From: a virus
DNA: 54,551 bases
IMG/VR virus record: IMGVR_UViG_3300027754_004594
Coordinates: 1-54,551 of that record
Direction: 5' to 3' (one strand)
Position 1 is the first letter of the stretch. Every line of letters begins with the position of its first letter. Shown here in pieces: positions 1 through 9,098 of this stretch. The notes under the pieces are model-generated. The model made no database searches. It worked only from the letters and a program-made list of their open reading frames with translations, and was not told where the DNA came from. The position numbers and the translations under genes were made by a program.

Positions 1-1541
1 AATTTAAGATAAATAGTGCAAGCCGCTAAAGCCGCATAACTAACGGAATGTGATTTATTAAACGAATAATTTGCTGAGTTCTCAAGGATCCTCCACAATA
101 CGTCGCCTATTTCAGGATTTAATTTATTTTCTTTAATCTTCTCTGCGATTTTCTCTTTCCAAACTTTGACTTCTTCGACTTTCTTTTTCCCGACAATTCG
201 GCGTAGCACCTCTGCTTCGTCAAGGGTAAAACCTATTTTGTGAGCCATTTGCATCAACGTTTCCTGATACAAACACACACCCCCAGTGTTTCCGACGATG
301 TCGTCGAAGAAAGGGTGGACGCTATCACGGGTGCCAGTCGTTGTAAAATTAGCATATTGATCTACGAACTCTAAAGCTCCGGGTCTAGCTAAAGCTAAAA
401 CGCCACTTAATTCATCTAGGTTTTTAGGTTTAACCTTCTTACAAACTTTAAAGTTGGTATCAGCTTCAATTTGGAATATTCCGTGCGGAGTTTTAAGGTC
501 TTGCAACTGCTGGTAAATCATCGGGTCGGTAAAGTCTATGTCTTCGACTTTAATGCCGACAAGCGAACAAACTCTGTGAACGATAGAAACGCTCCTCAGC
601 CCGAGAAGGTCGAGTTTAACGTTTGAGATCGAAACCCAGTTCATGTCGTAACTAGAGACCTGTTCTTTGTCGGTGGTAAGTTCGGTAGGACAGCCTTGTT
701 CAATCGGGAGGTATGAAAGCATCATTCCGGAAGGATGAACGCTCTTATTCTTGATTAGACCCCTCAGCTTCAAAGCTGTTTGGTAAGACCTTGGATTCTT
801 ATCGCACCATCTTTGGAAATCAGCTACTTCAACATACGTCTCTTTCAGGTCTTTAATCTGCCCGAAAGTCTTTGGAATTAAAGAAGTAATCTCGTTCATC
901 TCAGACTCCGGCCTCTCGTCGATAATCTTACCACACTCTTTTATGAGGATTTTTCCGCTCAAAGTCGTCAGAGTTAATATCTTAGAAGTCTTTCCAAGGA
1001 AGGACTCGTCTAAGAATTTAATAACCCTTTGCCGATTATAGTAGCAGATGTCGATGTCAACGTCGCACATCAAAGATCCATCTAAATAAGTAATCCCATC
1101 TACTATTTGCTTTTTGGCTCGGATTTTAGAAATAAAACGTTCAAAAAATAAATCATATTTAATAGGATCTACTCTTGTGACTCGAAGCAAATAAAGAATC
1201 AAGCTGCCCGCCGCAGATCCCCTTCCTGGCCCAACTGGAATAGAGTTCTCTTCGCAAAAATTAATAACAGTCCAAACTAAAAGAATATAATCAAGAAATC
1301 CTAAATCTTTTACCGCATCTAGTTCGTATTTTATTCTTGTTGTGTATTTGCCGCGTTCTTCTTGTGGTATTTTTAATTTCTTAAAATTAGTTCTGCAAAC
1401 TTGAATCAAAAAATCATAATTTGTTGCAGAGTCTGGTAAATCGTATTTCTTCTTCAATCGGCTCTCGATGCTGAATTCGGGAAGCCTTACTCCGTGAAGG
1501 GGAATTTTTAGGTCTTCAAAAAAGGAATCAAAATCACTCAT
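1..1541 (-). CDS. dnaE: DNA polymerase III alpha, catalytic core (3' end outside window)
   Basis: Replicative C-family polymerase core, running off the left edge; no stop is seen. Reading the reverse complement from the ATG at 1541 gives about 513 residues without the usual N-terminal PHP domain. Landmarks of the palm and fingers are present: GPGRGSAAGSL (about 104-114), the acidic motif CDVDIDI (about 159-165, supplying two catalytic Asp), NVKLDLLGLRS (Asp near 311), VLRRIVGKKK and FNKSHSVSYA near the truncated end. Its ATG overlaps the stop of the exonuclease gene as ATGA, so the two are probably translationally coupled. The missing PHP part is encoded separately at 2169-2930. A clamp-binding tail cannot be judged because the C-terminus is outside the window. 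Confidence 0.95.
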   Translation of the reverse strand, partial: MSDFDSFFEDLKIPLHGVRLPEFSIESRLKKKYDLPDSATNYDFLIQVCRTNFKKLKIPQEERGKYTTRIKYELDAVKDLGFLDYILLVWTVINFCEENSIPVGPGRGSAAGSLILYLLRVTRVDPIKYDLFFERFISKIRAKKQIVDGITYLDGSLMCDVDIDICYYNRQRVIKFLDESFLGKTSKILTLTTLSGKILIKECGKIIDERPESEMNEITSLIPKTFGQIKDLKETYVEVADFQRWCDKNPRSYQTALKLRGLIKNKSVHPSGMMLSYLPIEQGCPTELTTDKEQVSSYDMNWVSISNVKLDLLGLRSVSIVHRVCSLVGIKVEDIDFTDPMIYQQLQDLKTPHGIFQIEADTNFKVCKKVKPKNLDELSGVLALARPGALEFVDQYANFTTTGTRDSVHPFFDDIVGNTGGVCLYQETLMQMAHKIGFTLDEAEVLRRIVGKKKVEEVKVWKEKIAEKIKENKLNPEIGDVLWRILENSANYSFNKSHSVSYAALAACTIYLK

Positions 1542-2176
1542 ATATCTATTTGGAATTTAATCTTATTCCACACTTTAAGGTTTAACTCTAAATCAACAAT
1601 TGCATTATGCAAGTTGTCGTAATCATGTTCTATGCTATAATCTTTGCCTAGGGCTTGTAAATTTGTTTTAATGCCTTTCCTGCGGGTGTGTGATAATTTA
1701 TATTGATATTCTATTAATGGTTCATTCTCCATTTTCTGAATACCATATTTAAGGCCTTTAGCTAAGCAATTCGTGTCTATGAATTTATGAACCAAGTGAT
1801 TCATCCTTTTGCCTTTCAGGGCATACATTTCTTTAATTAAATAAATATCAAACTGAAGAGTATTATGCCCAAGGATATAGTCGCTGGATTCGAGCCAGTT
1901 TTCAATCTCAGGGAAGACGTCTTCGAATTTCTTGCCATGACTTAGAATTTTTGCTTCTGGATAGTTTGTAATTCGCTTTGCTTCTTCAGATATCTTCAGC
2001 TCGGTGTCCCATTTTATGAGGAAGTCTCTTTCGTCAGTCTTACGTCCTCCTACTGTTTTAATCATTGCGACTTGCCAAGGAAGGTTCTGGCAAAAATTCA
2101 AACATAGATTTAGAGTTTCGCAATCGATAAAGACAAGACTTTTGGTTTTATCAAACCTCATTAATTCTTCAGACAT
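1538..2176 (-). CDS. DnaQ-like 3'-5' exonuclease (proofreading)
   Basis: A 212-residue DEDDh exonuclease. Exo I is FIDCET (Asp18, Glu20), Exo II lies in LGHNTLQFD (Asp110) and Exo III is HNAIVD (His190, Asp195). Family members remove mismatched 3' ends during synthesis. The gene sits exactly between the two pieces of the split DnaE polymerase, overlapping the PHP gene upstream by 8 bases and the polymerase core downstream by 4. This strongly suggests that its product works as the proofreading subunit of the same replisome. The length is normal for a free-standing epsilon-like exonuclease. Confidence 0.92.
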   Translation of the reverse strand: MSEELMRFDKTKSLVFIDCETLNLCLNFCQNLPWQVAMIKTVGGRKTDERDFLIKWDTELKISEEAKRITNYPEAKILSHGKKFEDVFPEIENWLESSDYILGHNTLQFDIYLIKEMYALKGKRMNHLVHKFIDTNCLAKGLKYGIQKMENEPLIEYQYKLSHTRRKGIKTNLQALGKDYSIEHDYDNLHNAIVDLELNLKVWNKIKFQIDI

Positions 2177-2930
2177 ATTTTTCCTTAAATGATTCAGCGC
2201 AAAATTCGTTTGAAGAGCAGTGATCTAAGTTGGGTTTGTTTAAAGTCGTCCTTTGGGAGATGCACCTGAAAGTGAGATAGGCTACAAAGTCAGCCTTATT
2301 TTCGTAATAGATTGATTGAGTCTTTACAATTTTAGAATTCGATCCGGCAGACTCTTTAATTCGGCGATTCAAAATAGAATCAAATGGCAAATTATTATCT
2401 TCAGAAAGAAAAATGGGATCGCAGAAGCTGAAGTCGGGAACGCAAACTCCGTAAGTTAGATTATTCTTAAAAATATAAGAATCGTAAAACGGAATAGCAA
2501 GCAGTAAATTTTTGTTATTCCACAGGTCTTTGAGCACTTTGGAGTCTACCCTTGGGTAGTAGTAGAAACCTTGCGAGCAAGCAGCGGTAGAAATTTTGAT
2601 AAGATCTGTATATCCGTCCGTATTCTTAATAAAGATAACGATCTTATGCTCTCTCACTCGAGATTCAGCGGTTTTATTGTCTATAGAATCACAAACCGTA
2701 AGTCTTAACCCGAATCTTAAAGACATCTTAGCCGCTTCGCTTGACTTGTAGGCTTCGAGGAAGCCTGAAATGGAATCTTCAACGAGTGTGACTTTGTTTA
2801 GAGAAAGCTTTGTCGCTATATCGAAAACAGAACTTGGCTCATCCGGCTCGGATTCTCCAGCCTTAGACAAAGTCAGGACGGATTTACCGAGACTGTAATG
2901 AGATTTAAAAAGCGGCTCAGCCGAATACAT
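2169..2930 (-). CDS. DNA polymerase III alpha PHP-domain fragment, degenerate metal site
   Basis: This 253-residue protein matches the N-terminal PHP part of DnaE. The block SGFLEAYKSSEAAKMSLRFG resembles the usual region before 'KPIIG', LIKISTAACSQGFYYYPRVD resembles 'LIKLVSLAHLEGFYYKPRID', and the C-terminus (NLDHCSSNEFCAESFKEKY) matches the end of the PHP region. The N-terminal HxH motif is reduced to KSHYS and the later TDH motif to VEDS, so metal binding and phosphoesterase activity are probably lost and a structural role is likely. The ATG at 2930 follows a TTGACA-N17-CATGAT promoter by only 5 bases, suggesting a leaderless mRNA. Confidence 0.85.
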   Translation of the reverse strand: MYSAEPLFKSHYSLGKSVLTLSKAGESEPDEPSSVFDIATKLSLNKVTLVEDSISGFLEAYKSSEAAKMSLRFGLRLTVCDSIDNKTAESRVREHKIVIFIKNTDGYTDLIKISTAACSQGFYYYPRVDSKVLKDLWNNKNLLLAIPFYDSYIFKNNLTYGVCVPDFSFCDPIFLSEDNNLPFDSILNRRIKESAGSNSKIVKTQSIYYENKADFVAYLTFRCISQRTTLNKPNLDHCSSNEFCAESFKEKYV

Positions 2931-2935
2931 ACGAA

Positions 2936-2964
2936 ATCATGAACTGGCTAGCTGCAAATGTCAA
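2936..2964 (-). promoter_or_regulatory. Promoter TTGACA-N17-CATGAT
   Basis: A perfect -35 TTGACA (2959-2964) and a -10 CATGAT (2936-2941) are separated by 17 bases. Only 5 bases (TTCGT) separate the -10 box from the ATG at 2930, so the predicted transcript starts at or next to the start codon. It would drive the split polymerase genes. Confidence 0.6.
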
Positions 2965-3930
2965 CTAAAATCCGAAATCAGTTGTCCGCCAATATGGACA
3001 CCCATTGTATTCGATTTCATTAATCATCTCAACCGATGGAATGCTGACTAGATCGTCCCTATTAAATGCTGATTTGATAAATTTGTTATTTTTGTCAACC
3101 CCCGTATAGTAAGTTTTTGACAATCTAGATGGGCATATCCACTTACCTTCCTTATCGCTGCCGCACATCCATTTCTTCTTCATTGAATTCGCAGCTAAAT
3201 TAGACAAAGCATCTTTATCGCTAAAGGAAGATATATATCCAGCAATGTAAGCTAGGTAGGTTTGAAATCCGTCTAATTGTTCCTTTGTTGGCTTCGGAGC
3301 TTCTTGGATTGGCTGCTTCCTGAATTTAACAAAGATAAATGAAACATCAGGAATATGACCCTTTTCCTTAAAAACAGCAAGAGAATACATTAAATTTTGC
3401 AAATTAAAATCTAGCTCTTCTTTAGAAAACTTTCCTTTGCTTGATTTGTAATCGTATATCTTAAAGCTCTCGTCGTCAAACTGAGCTAGCTTATCAATAA
3501 AACCATTAATAATATAACCCTCTTCTTCAATGAGAAATTCTTTTTCTGGTTCTACTTTAATACACCCTAGGCAAAAAAAGTCATTTTGTAAACCTGTTTG
3601 AATCATTGAGTAAATAAGCTCAAGATTTTCTTCGTCATCTACTTTTAACTTCTTAGCGGTTTTTAAAATGAGTCGGTGAACGGCTGGGCATTTTAGAATA
3701 CCAGGCTTGCCCTCGCACAGCTTATCAAAATACTTTTTGTGCCGATCTCTAAGCAGCAGCTCAAAAATTAAATGAACACAAGTCCCCCTCGAAGCTCCTG
3801 AATTACTTATGTCTGGATATTTTAAAACGTATTTAGAATAGTAAAGCCAACTGCAACTTTCCACTGTTTTGATTTTGCTGGCACTTAATTTTACTTTTTC
3901 TTTTTTTACAGGTTTGTTGTCTTTAGCCAT
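2965..3930 (-). CDS. PD-(D/E)XK nuclease, RecB/Cas4-like
   Basis: A 321-residue protein with the PDDEXK_1 nuclease pattern: an N-terminal KIKTVESCSWLYYSKY segment, GTCVHLIFELL with the early His, GFIDKL followed by YDYKSSKG (catalytic Asp and DYK), and QNLMYSLAV (QxxxY motif). Cysteines near the N-terminus and in the C-terminal MCGSDKEGKWICPS segment could hold an iron-sulfur cluster as in Cas4/AddB relatives, but this is not certain. It lies between polymerase and primase genes and overlaps the primase gene by 25 bases, so a role in DNA end processing or recombination is likely. No CRISPR array or other Cas gene is nearby. Confidence 0.82.
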   Translation of the reverse strand: MAKDNKPVKKEKVKLSASKIKTVESCSWLYYSKYVLKYPDISNSGASRGTCVHLIFELLLRDRHKKYFDKLCEGKPGILKCPAVHRLILKTAKKLKVDDEENLELIYSMIQTGLQNDFFCLGCIKVEPEKEFLIEEEGYIINGFIDKLAQFDDESFKIYDYKSSKGKFSKEELDFNLQNLMYSLAVFKEKGHIPDVSFIFVKFRKQPIQEAPKPTKEQLDGFQTYLAYIAGYISSFSDKDALSNLAANSMKKKWMCGSDKEGKWICPSRLSKTYYTGVDKNNKFIKSAFNRDDLVSIPSVEMINEIEYNGCPYWRTTDFGF

Positions 3931-4844
3931 TCTGAAATTTTTAATTTGTTTGTTTGATTTAGGTCTCCAAAATCGTTATCGTCAACGGGGAGCCTGATTA
4001 GGATTTGGCTATAGTCAAAATAATTTAGTAATTTGTCTTTTGCCGCTACGGCAGCTTTATTCCCTGCGTTATTATTGTTTGAATCATTGTTAAATGCTAT
4101 TATTATTTTCTCGGGATTTAAAGCTATTAAGCTATATATAATTTTAGATGATACATTTAATCCAAAAGTTACTATAGAATTTCTAATGCCATTCTCTCTT
4201 AGAGCAAGCATATCTCCAATACTCTCAACTAAGATGACGGATTTTTGCTCTTTTAAATCTTTTAAATTTACTTTAAGGGGATAAACCCATTCACTTTTGT
4301 CGCCAATAAGTTTCCATTTAGGTCGAAGCTCGTTGTCCGAGTTCGTAACGTCTCTTCCTGCGAATCCGATGATGTCGTCTTTATTGTCGAAGATGGGGAA
4401 TGTGTATCTATTAAACATCTTGCCGCTTCTTGCCAACCCCCCTTGAAAAGGTGTAACTGTAGAGTCTGATACGCCCCTAGAGGCCCAGTAGGAATGGTCT
4501 CTTAACAGCTTGATTAGCAAGGACTTATCAAAAATTTTCACTTGTTTTGTTAAGGCTTTGGGTTTTTCTACTTCTAAAGCAGAATAATCTACGCCTTTGC
4601 TTCTTACCCAATCTTTAGCTTCCCCGACGCTTTTTAACTTTAACGTTAACTTAACCAGCTCTTCCAAGGATCCGCTTATATTCTCCTTGAAGTCAACCCA
4701 TCTTCCTGAGTCTTTCCATATTCTCAAACAAGTATTACTGTCTGAATCTCGATATAAAGGCTTAGCTCGGAATTCTTTCCCGTTATCGGAGAGAACGTAT
4801 CCGATGTCCTGGAGAATCATCTTGACCGACTCGCAGTCCATCAT
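3906..4844 (-). CDS. DnaG-type primase with Toprim domain
   Basis: 312 residues. The C-terminal half carries a Toprim fold: SVILVESIGDMLALRENGI supplies the catalytic Glu, and IIIAFNNDSNNNNAGNKAA occupies the place of the DnaG 'LDND..G' acidic motif. The N-terminal part (RIWKDSGRWVDFKENISGS) resembles the region after the zinc ribbon in phage primases, but no CxxC zinc ligands are visible. It probably synthesises RNA primers together with the DnaB-type helicase encoded immediately upstream, with which it overlaps by 4 bases. Confidence 0.85.
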   Translation of the reverse strand: MMDCESVKMILQDIGYVLSDNGKEFRAKPLYRDSDSNTCLRIWKDSGRWVDFKENISGSLEELVKLTLKLKSVGEAKDWVRSKGVDYSALEVEKPKALTKQVKIFDKSLLIKLLRDHSYWASRGVSDSTVTPFQGGLARSGKMFNRYTFPIFDNKDDIIGFAGRDVTNSDNELRPKWKLIGDKSEWVYPLKVNLKDLKEQKSVILVESIGDMLALRENGIRNSIVTFGLNVSSKIIYSLIALNPEKIIIAFNNDSNNNNAGNKAAVAAKDKLLNYFDYSQILIRLPVDDNDFGDLNQTNKLKISEWLKTTNL

Positions 4845-6328
4845 AAAATGCTCCCGTCGCCCGACTTTTCTTTTTCGTCATCGCCCGAATCGTCCAGCTC
4901 GGGTCTTAAAGCTCTAGCTTGTGCGATTTCAGACAGCGTTCCACGTTCTTCTACGTTAAAGTTAGAGATGTTAAAGCTAATGAAGTTGGGAACGTATTTG
5001 ACAGATCGGCCTTCTTTAATTCTAACCAAATCGTGATGCCCCTGAGCGTCCTGACCCTGAAACCGAGTTGCTAAAGGAATCAGCTTGTGCGAGCCGAACT
5101 CTTCCCCATCTAAAGCCATTTCCTCAGCGGTCTTCCTTCTGAAGATGCCTACGAAAGAAGCGAACCATTGCAATCTGTCCGATTGAGAGATTGCGCTACT
5201 GTCGTCAACTCCATTTTCTGCACTTCTGTTTAATTGGCAAGCGGTCAGGATAGGGATATCCAACTCCAAAGAAAGCTCTTTTAAAGCATTCACTTTTTCG
5301 CCAATTAATTCATATTCTTTTTTATTGCCCGACATCTCTCCGGTTAATTTAATGTAATCATAAACAATGACACAAGGATTACCTCTTCCGACTTTAGAAA
5401 AATACCACCTCTTAACAATGGAGACAACTTCCTCGATTGGCTTTCCAGACACTTGTAAATGATCAACTTGATTTTGAATTTTTAAGATGTCTGATTTCTT
5501 TTCTTGAAATTTCTTATATAGCTCATTACTCTTTTTCCAGTTACCTGTCTCTAGATGCCAAACTGAAATCCCCGTTAGAGACGAAGCTATCCTAAACTTC
5601 ATATCTAAAGTGGTCATTTCTGTGTCTAAAACTAAAGCCCTACATCCTTTGTTTAAACTTGTTACCTTAATAGCTAGATCATTGAGAATAGTCGTTTTTC
5701 CATGTTTTGGCCGACTGACAAAAGCGTAAATGTTTCCGGGCCTGATTCCGCCATAAAACCTATTAAAGTTGGGGTGAGGGGTAATTAATCCAGTTTCTAA
5801 GATCGGATTGTTTCCCCGTTCTTCGATTATCTCGATGACGTTGGAGGTGATGTCTTCCGGCTTGTTATTGGCGCTAGTGTATGCGCAAATTTTATTATTA
5901 TATATCTTATCAGACTCAGTGATGATTTCTTCAATTGGTTTGTCGGCGCAATTATTAGCAAACTTTTTAATCGACTCTCCGGTTTCTTCAATCTCTCTCC
6001 TAATCCTAAATTTTAATAACTCCTTAGACCCCTCTATTAAGCCAGGCCTTGTAGTGGGAATAAGACAAATACTATTAACATAATTAAAAATATCAATAGC
6101 TTGATCTTTAAAAGTAATTCCTAAGTTTTTAGCTTTTTGAGCTATAAGGATTTTATCTACTGATTCTCCCTTATTAAACGTCTCTTTAAAAACGCAAAAA
6201 ATAGTATAATGAACTTCATTAACAAAATCATTCTCATTGATAAAACTTTCAATATCTGAAAAAGCATCTGGATGTTTGATCAGTCCAGAGAGGACATACT
6301 TTTCTATTTGGAGCGAGTAGATTGACAT
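4841..6328 (-). CDS. dnaB: Replicative DNA helicase, DnaB family
   Basis: 495 residues with DnaB architecture: an N-terminal helical domain beginning SLQIEKYVLSGLI, a linker, and a RecA-fold ATPase with Walker A SRPKHGKTT (about 205-213), Walker B VIVYDYIKL and the downstream ILTACQLNRSAENG segment typical of DnaB motif H3. It unwinds the fork 5'-3' and recruits primase. The C-terminal tail is acidic (DDSGDDEKEKSGDG). It is followed by the primase gene with an ATGA overlap and preceded closely by a small nuclease gene, forming a replication operon. Confidence 0.95.
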   Translation of the reverse strand: MSIYSLQIEKYVLSGLIKHPDAFSDIESFINENDFVNEVHYTIFCVFKETFNKGESVDKILIAQKAKNLGITFKDQAIDIFNYVNSICLIPTTRPGLIEGSKELLKFRIRREIEETGESIKKFANNCADKPIEEIITESDKIYNNKICAYTSANNKPEDITSNVIEIIEERGNNPILETGLITPHPNFNRFYGGIRPGNIYAFVSRPKHGKTTILNDLAIKVTSLNKGCRALVLDTEMTTLDMKFRIASSLTGISVWHLETGNWKKSNELYKKFQEKKSDILKIQNQVDHLQVSGKPIEEVVSIVKRWYFSKVGRGNPCVIVYDYIKLTGEMSGNKKEYELIGEKVNALKELSLELDIPILTACQLNRSAENGVDDSSAISQSDRLQWFASFVGIFRRKTAEEMALDGEEFGSHKLIPLATRFQGQDAQGHHDLVRIKEGRSVKYVPNFISFNISNFNVEERGTLSEIAQARALRPELDDSGDDEKEKSGDGSIL

Positions 6329-6331
6329 TGC

Positions 6332-6748
6332 TTAAAGGGTGATGTTATATTTATCTTTAAAAAACTCAGGGCTTATGGACTTAACTTCGTGATCGTAAAT
6401 TTCAACTAAAGTAAATTGATTTAAAGTAAGCCAAGCTTCTTTAGCGACGTCTCTCTTGATAGACCGCAAGTAATTGAGCCTAGACTCTCCGTGAAAAAAC
6501 TTATTAAATTTTGAATGTTGAGATCCGTTAACTTCTACGGCAACCTTGCTCGTAAAGTCTAAAATGTCAACTTTCATTCTTGATCCGAACACGGGGAACT
6601 CTTCGTAGACAATATGATTTTTCCAATATTGTTTTAAGAATTGTTTTATTTGAAATTGAATCTTTGACCTAGACGGGCTGTCCCATTTTATCAAATAATT
6701 AGAAACATTTTTACTTACGGTCTTTCCATAAATATTTAGCAATTTCAT
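6332..6748 (-). CDS. Small PD-(D/E)XK-type endonuclease
   Basis: 138 residues containing the pattern E-x-P-VFGSRMKVDIL-x-VAVEVNGSQH, which fits the Asp and Glu-x-Asn/Lys core of small restriction-like or Vsr/DUF559-type nucleases. The central DFTSKVAVEVNGSQHSKF block is the best evidence. Its position between RecA-like and helicase genes would suit a junction-resolving or repair nuclease, but that role is inferred. The start overlaps the stop of the recombinase gene by 4 bases. Confidence 0.65.
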   Translation of the reverse strand: MKLLNIYGKTVSKNVSNYLIKWDSPSRSKIQFQIKQFLKQYWKNHIVYEEFPVFGSRMKVDILDFTSKVAVEVNGSQHSKFNKFFHGESRLNYLRSIKRDVAKEAWLTLNQFTLVEIYDHEVKSISPEFFKDKYNITL

Positions 6749-7860
6749 CTTTTTAAGACGCTAATGAATTTGTTAAATAGATACTGGGTAATTTTAGGGT
6801 TTTCTTCTAAGAAATTCTTAAGGTGAGTTTCTCCATTATGCTGCTTTGGAAGTTCTAACCCATTGTCAGCAAGCTCTTTAACAATCTCGTCGGTAATTGT
6901 AATCCACGCCCCCTTAGCGTGAGCAAATTCCCAAGCTAGAAGCTGATCGACGATTTCGTATTCTATCCAAACACTGGTTCCGCTAGTCCGGCTGTATTTA
7001 ATCGGATACCGGACTTCTCTCCCAGACTTTTCGTTGGGGGTTTTTTTAAAGATAATCTTGCACCAGTGCCCAATCGGGTTGCCGTCTTTGGCGGCTCCAG
7101 CGTAAATGAGATCGCTTTTCCAACGTTGTTGGAATTCCATTATCCAATCAGAGTAATGCAAAGCTGCGTTACCGCCGCTAGCGTTTGTGACTTTAGGATC
7201 ACCCTTCTCGTATTGATTGATTTTGATTGTAGCTCTGACTTGAGACACTAAGAAGCAGATGTGGCCGCGAGAAGAGAAAGCTGCGGCCATTTTCCGGAGC
7301 AAGTCTGCCGTAAGCAGTGCCGCTCCGGCAGTTTTGTTTGCTTCTATAGCTGATTTTTGCAAATCGTTTCTCGGCACGAGGGCGTCGAGACTGTCGATAA
7401 TAAAAAAGTAAAGTAACTTATCATCATTGTCTTTAATGAGTTCTCTCATCATGTCTGTGACAAATTCGTAATCGTTAGTGGGAACGACTTTCCACTTTGC
7501 GGGGTCAGTGTCTACTCCAGATCGTGCGATCATAGAGTCGCTCAGCCTACCTTCCGATTTAATGTAAACGACGCAGCCTTTTTCTGGGTGGACTTGTTGA
7601 AAGTTTTTAGCAAAAGCAAGTGCGTTGCTGGTTTTGCCACCTTCGGTAACTCCAGAAGACCTTACTATCCCAGGCCTGATGCCGCCACCCATTTCAATAT
7701 CTAAAGTTAAACTACCGCTACTAACAGAGTAGTCTACAGGCACATCAAAAGCGTAATGATGATCTTTGTTCTTTTGAAGAATACTATCTAAGACTTTTAG
7801 TTTATTATTCCCCGATGGGGAACTGCTCTCGTCTTGAGCTTCTCTTTTTTGTTTTGCCAT
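6745..7860 (-). CDS. recA: RecA/UvsX-like recombinase
   Basis: 371 residues. Walker A is SGVTEGGKTS (about 69-78), Walker B is YFFIIDSLDALVP, and SGGNAALHYSDWIMEF corresponds to the RecA 'GGNALKFYASVRLDI' segment. It should form filaments on ssDNA for recombination-dependent replication and repair. It is the first gene of the operon that continues into the nuclease, helicase and primase. A TTGACA-N17-CAGTAT promoter ends 11 bases before its ATG. Confidence 0.93.
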   Translation of the reverse strand: MAKQKREAQDESSSPSGNNKLKVLDSILQKNKDHHYAFDVPVDYSVSSGSLTLDIEMGGGIRPGIVRSSGVTEGGKTSNALAFAKNFQQVHPEKGCVVYIKSEGRLSDSMIARSGVDTDPAKWKVVPTNDYEFVTDMMRELIKDNDDKLLYFFIIDSLDALVPRNDLQKSAIEANKTAGAALLTADLLRKMAAAFSSRGHICFLVSQVRATIKINQYEKGDPKVTNASGGNAALHYSDWIMEFQQRWKSDLIYAGAAKDGNPIGHWCKIIFKKTPNEKSGREVRYPIKYSRTSGTSVWIEYEIVDQLLAWEFAHAKGAWITITDEIVKELADNGLELPKQHNGETHLKNFLEENPKITQYLFNKFISVLKR

Positions 7861-7871
7861 ATTATTTTGAA

Positions 7872-7900
7872 ATACTGCTGCTCGAACAGAAGGGTGTCAA
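7872..7900 (-). promoter_or_regulatory. Promoter TTGACA-N17-CAGTAT before recA
   Basis: TTGACA on the minus strand at 7895-7900 and CAGTAT at 7872-7877 with a 17-base spacer. The ATG of the recombinase follows the -10 box by 11 bases. It is the only good host-type promoter I see for the replication operon. Confidence 0.55.
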
Positions 7901-7931
7901 GAAAATTACAAGGCTACCTGAATAGAATGTG

Positions 7932-9098
7932 TTATATTTTGTTTAATTTATCTGCAAGTTCTAACAGATTGGCAACTTTAACCTGAGAGTGGATTCCTAC
8001 ATAAGTACCATTATTGTGTAAAAAAATAGAATTGGGATAATTGGAATGGTCTGAGAAATACTCTTTAACGCACGTCTGGTAACCTAAAAAACCAGAGACT
8101 ATTGGTCGGTATTCTATTCCCAAGCTTTGACATAGTTTGATGATTTCTGATTTATTTGAATGTTTTGAAATGATAGGCAAACAAAACGGGACATCTAAGC
8201 TAAGGGGTCTCTCTTCGCAAAAATAAAACTTGTCTTTGTCAAGACTTTCTTTGAATATTTTATATAAATTTATTCTTTTTTCTTTGTATTTATTTATTCT
8301 ATTAAAGTCTAAGATCCCAATAAACGCATTGAGGTCGGTGCTTCTAAAATTGTTCCCTAGAGAATAAAAATCAAAAAGAGCATCTACCGAATCGTTCCTA
8401 TATTTAGTATCATCTACGCCGTAGGGAGCTAAGCTTCTTGTCATCCCGTGATTTCTTTGCATTAAAAAATATTCAAACTCCTCCTTTGAGTTCGTGAATA
8501 TAAACCCGCCCTCAATAGATTGCAATTGGTGCCCGAAGTAGGTGGATGTGGACGACGTGAAGTAAGATGAAACATTTTCTTGATTAAATTCTCCCAGCGT
8601 ATTCTCGCAATTATCAAAGTAAACCCTAACGCCATACTTATCTTGAAGTCTTTGGTAGAAACCCATGTCGGGAGAAAACCCAATTAAAGAAGTTGGGAAA
8701 ATGCAGGCAATTTTTTTTTGGTTTTTTACAACGAAGTTTTCTAGCGTAACCTTGTCTATAGAGAGGTCTTCCATCGAAACATCAATAAAGTGAGGCTCAA
8801 ACCCCTCTCTTATCCAAGGAGAATAGGAGGTTTGCCAAGTCGTAGACGGAAAGATGACTAGATTTTTTTTTGCGAAATGTTTTGATGAGTCTTTTACGTA
8901 TTGAGCCATCAACATGTTAGCTGTCGAACCACTAGAGACAAATACTGCATACTTGCTTCCAACGTATTCCGCCATCAACTTTTCAAATTCTATGACTTTG
9001 GTATTTTGAGTCCATTTATTCTTCCTATCCAGAATGAAAGAGGCGATTCTAATCTTATCCCAAAAATTAAAATTATTAATATTAAGAGGCCAATTCAT
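7932..9098 (-). CDS. DegT/DnrJ-fold PLP enzyme with His at the lysine position (ColD-like 3-dehydratase)
   Basis: 388 residues of the DegT/DnrJ/EryC1 family: SSGSTANMLMAQ binds phosphate of the cofactor and YFDNCENTLGEF supplies the ring-stacking Asp. The residue that is normally the Schiff-base Lys, six residues before EGG, is His here (TYFGHQLQSIEGG). In the family this substitution marks sugar 3-dehydratases such as ColD (GDP-4-keto-6-deoxymannose-3-dehydratase) and RfbH rather than aminotransferases. The Gmd homologue at 22107-23213 makes the ColD substrate, so a GDP-3,6-dideoxyhexose route is plausible. It is the last gene of the glycan island and overlaps the upstream glycosyltransferase gene by 17 bases. 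Confidence 0.85.
   Translation of the reverse strand: MNWPLNINNFNFWDKIRIASFILDRKNKWTQNTKVIEFEKLMAEYVGSKYAVFVSSGSTANMLMAQYVKDSSKHFAKKNLVIFPSTTWQTSYSPWIREGFEPHFIDVSMEDLSIDKVTLENFVVKNQKKIACIFPTSLIGFSPDMGFYQRLQDKYGVRVYFDNCENTLGEFNQENVSSYFTSSTSTYFGHQLQSIEGGFIFTNSKEEFEYFLMQRNHGMTRSLAPYGVDDTKYRNDSVDALFDFYSLGNNFRSTDLNAFIGILDFNRINKYKEKRINLYKIFKESLDKDKFYFCEERPLSLDVPFCLPIISKHSNKSEIIKLCQSLGIEYRPIVSGFLGYQTCVKEYFSDHSNYPNSIFLHNNGTYVGIHSQVKVANLLELADKLNKI

Noticed and set aside
1538-2930. Intein or group I intron as the cause of the DnaE split.
   Set aside because: No splicing motifs were seen, and the intervening sequence is an overlapping exonuclease gene with its own start and stop.
2965-3930. Cas4 of a CRISPR-Cas system.
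   Set aside because: The nuclease is Cas4/RecB-like, but no repeats, spacers or other Cas genes are seen, and the replication context explains it better.
8462-8683. Small minus-strand frame inside the ColD-like gene.
   Set aside because: Shadow of the real gene in another frame, without a domain.
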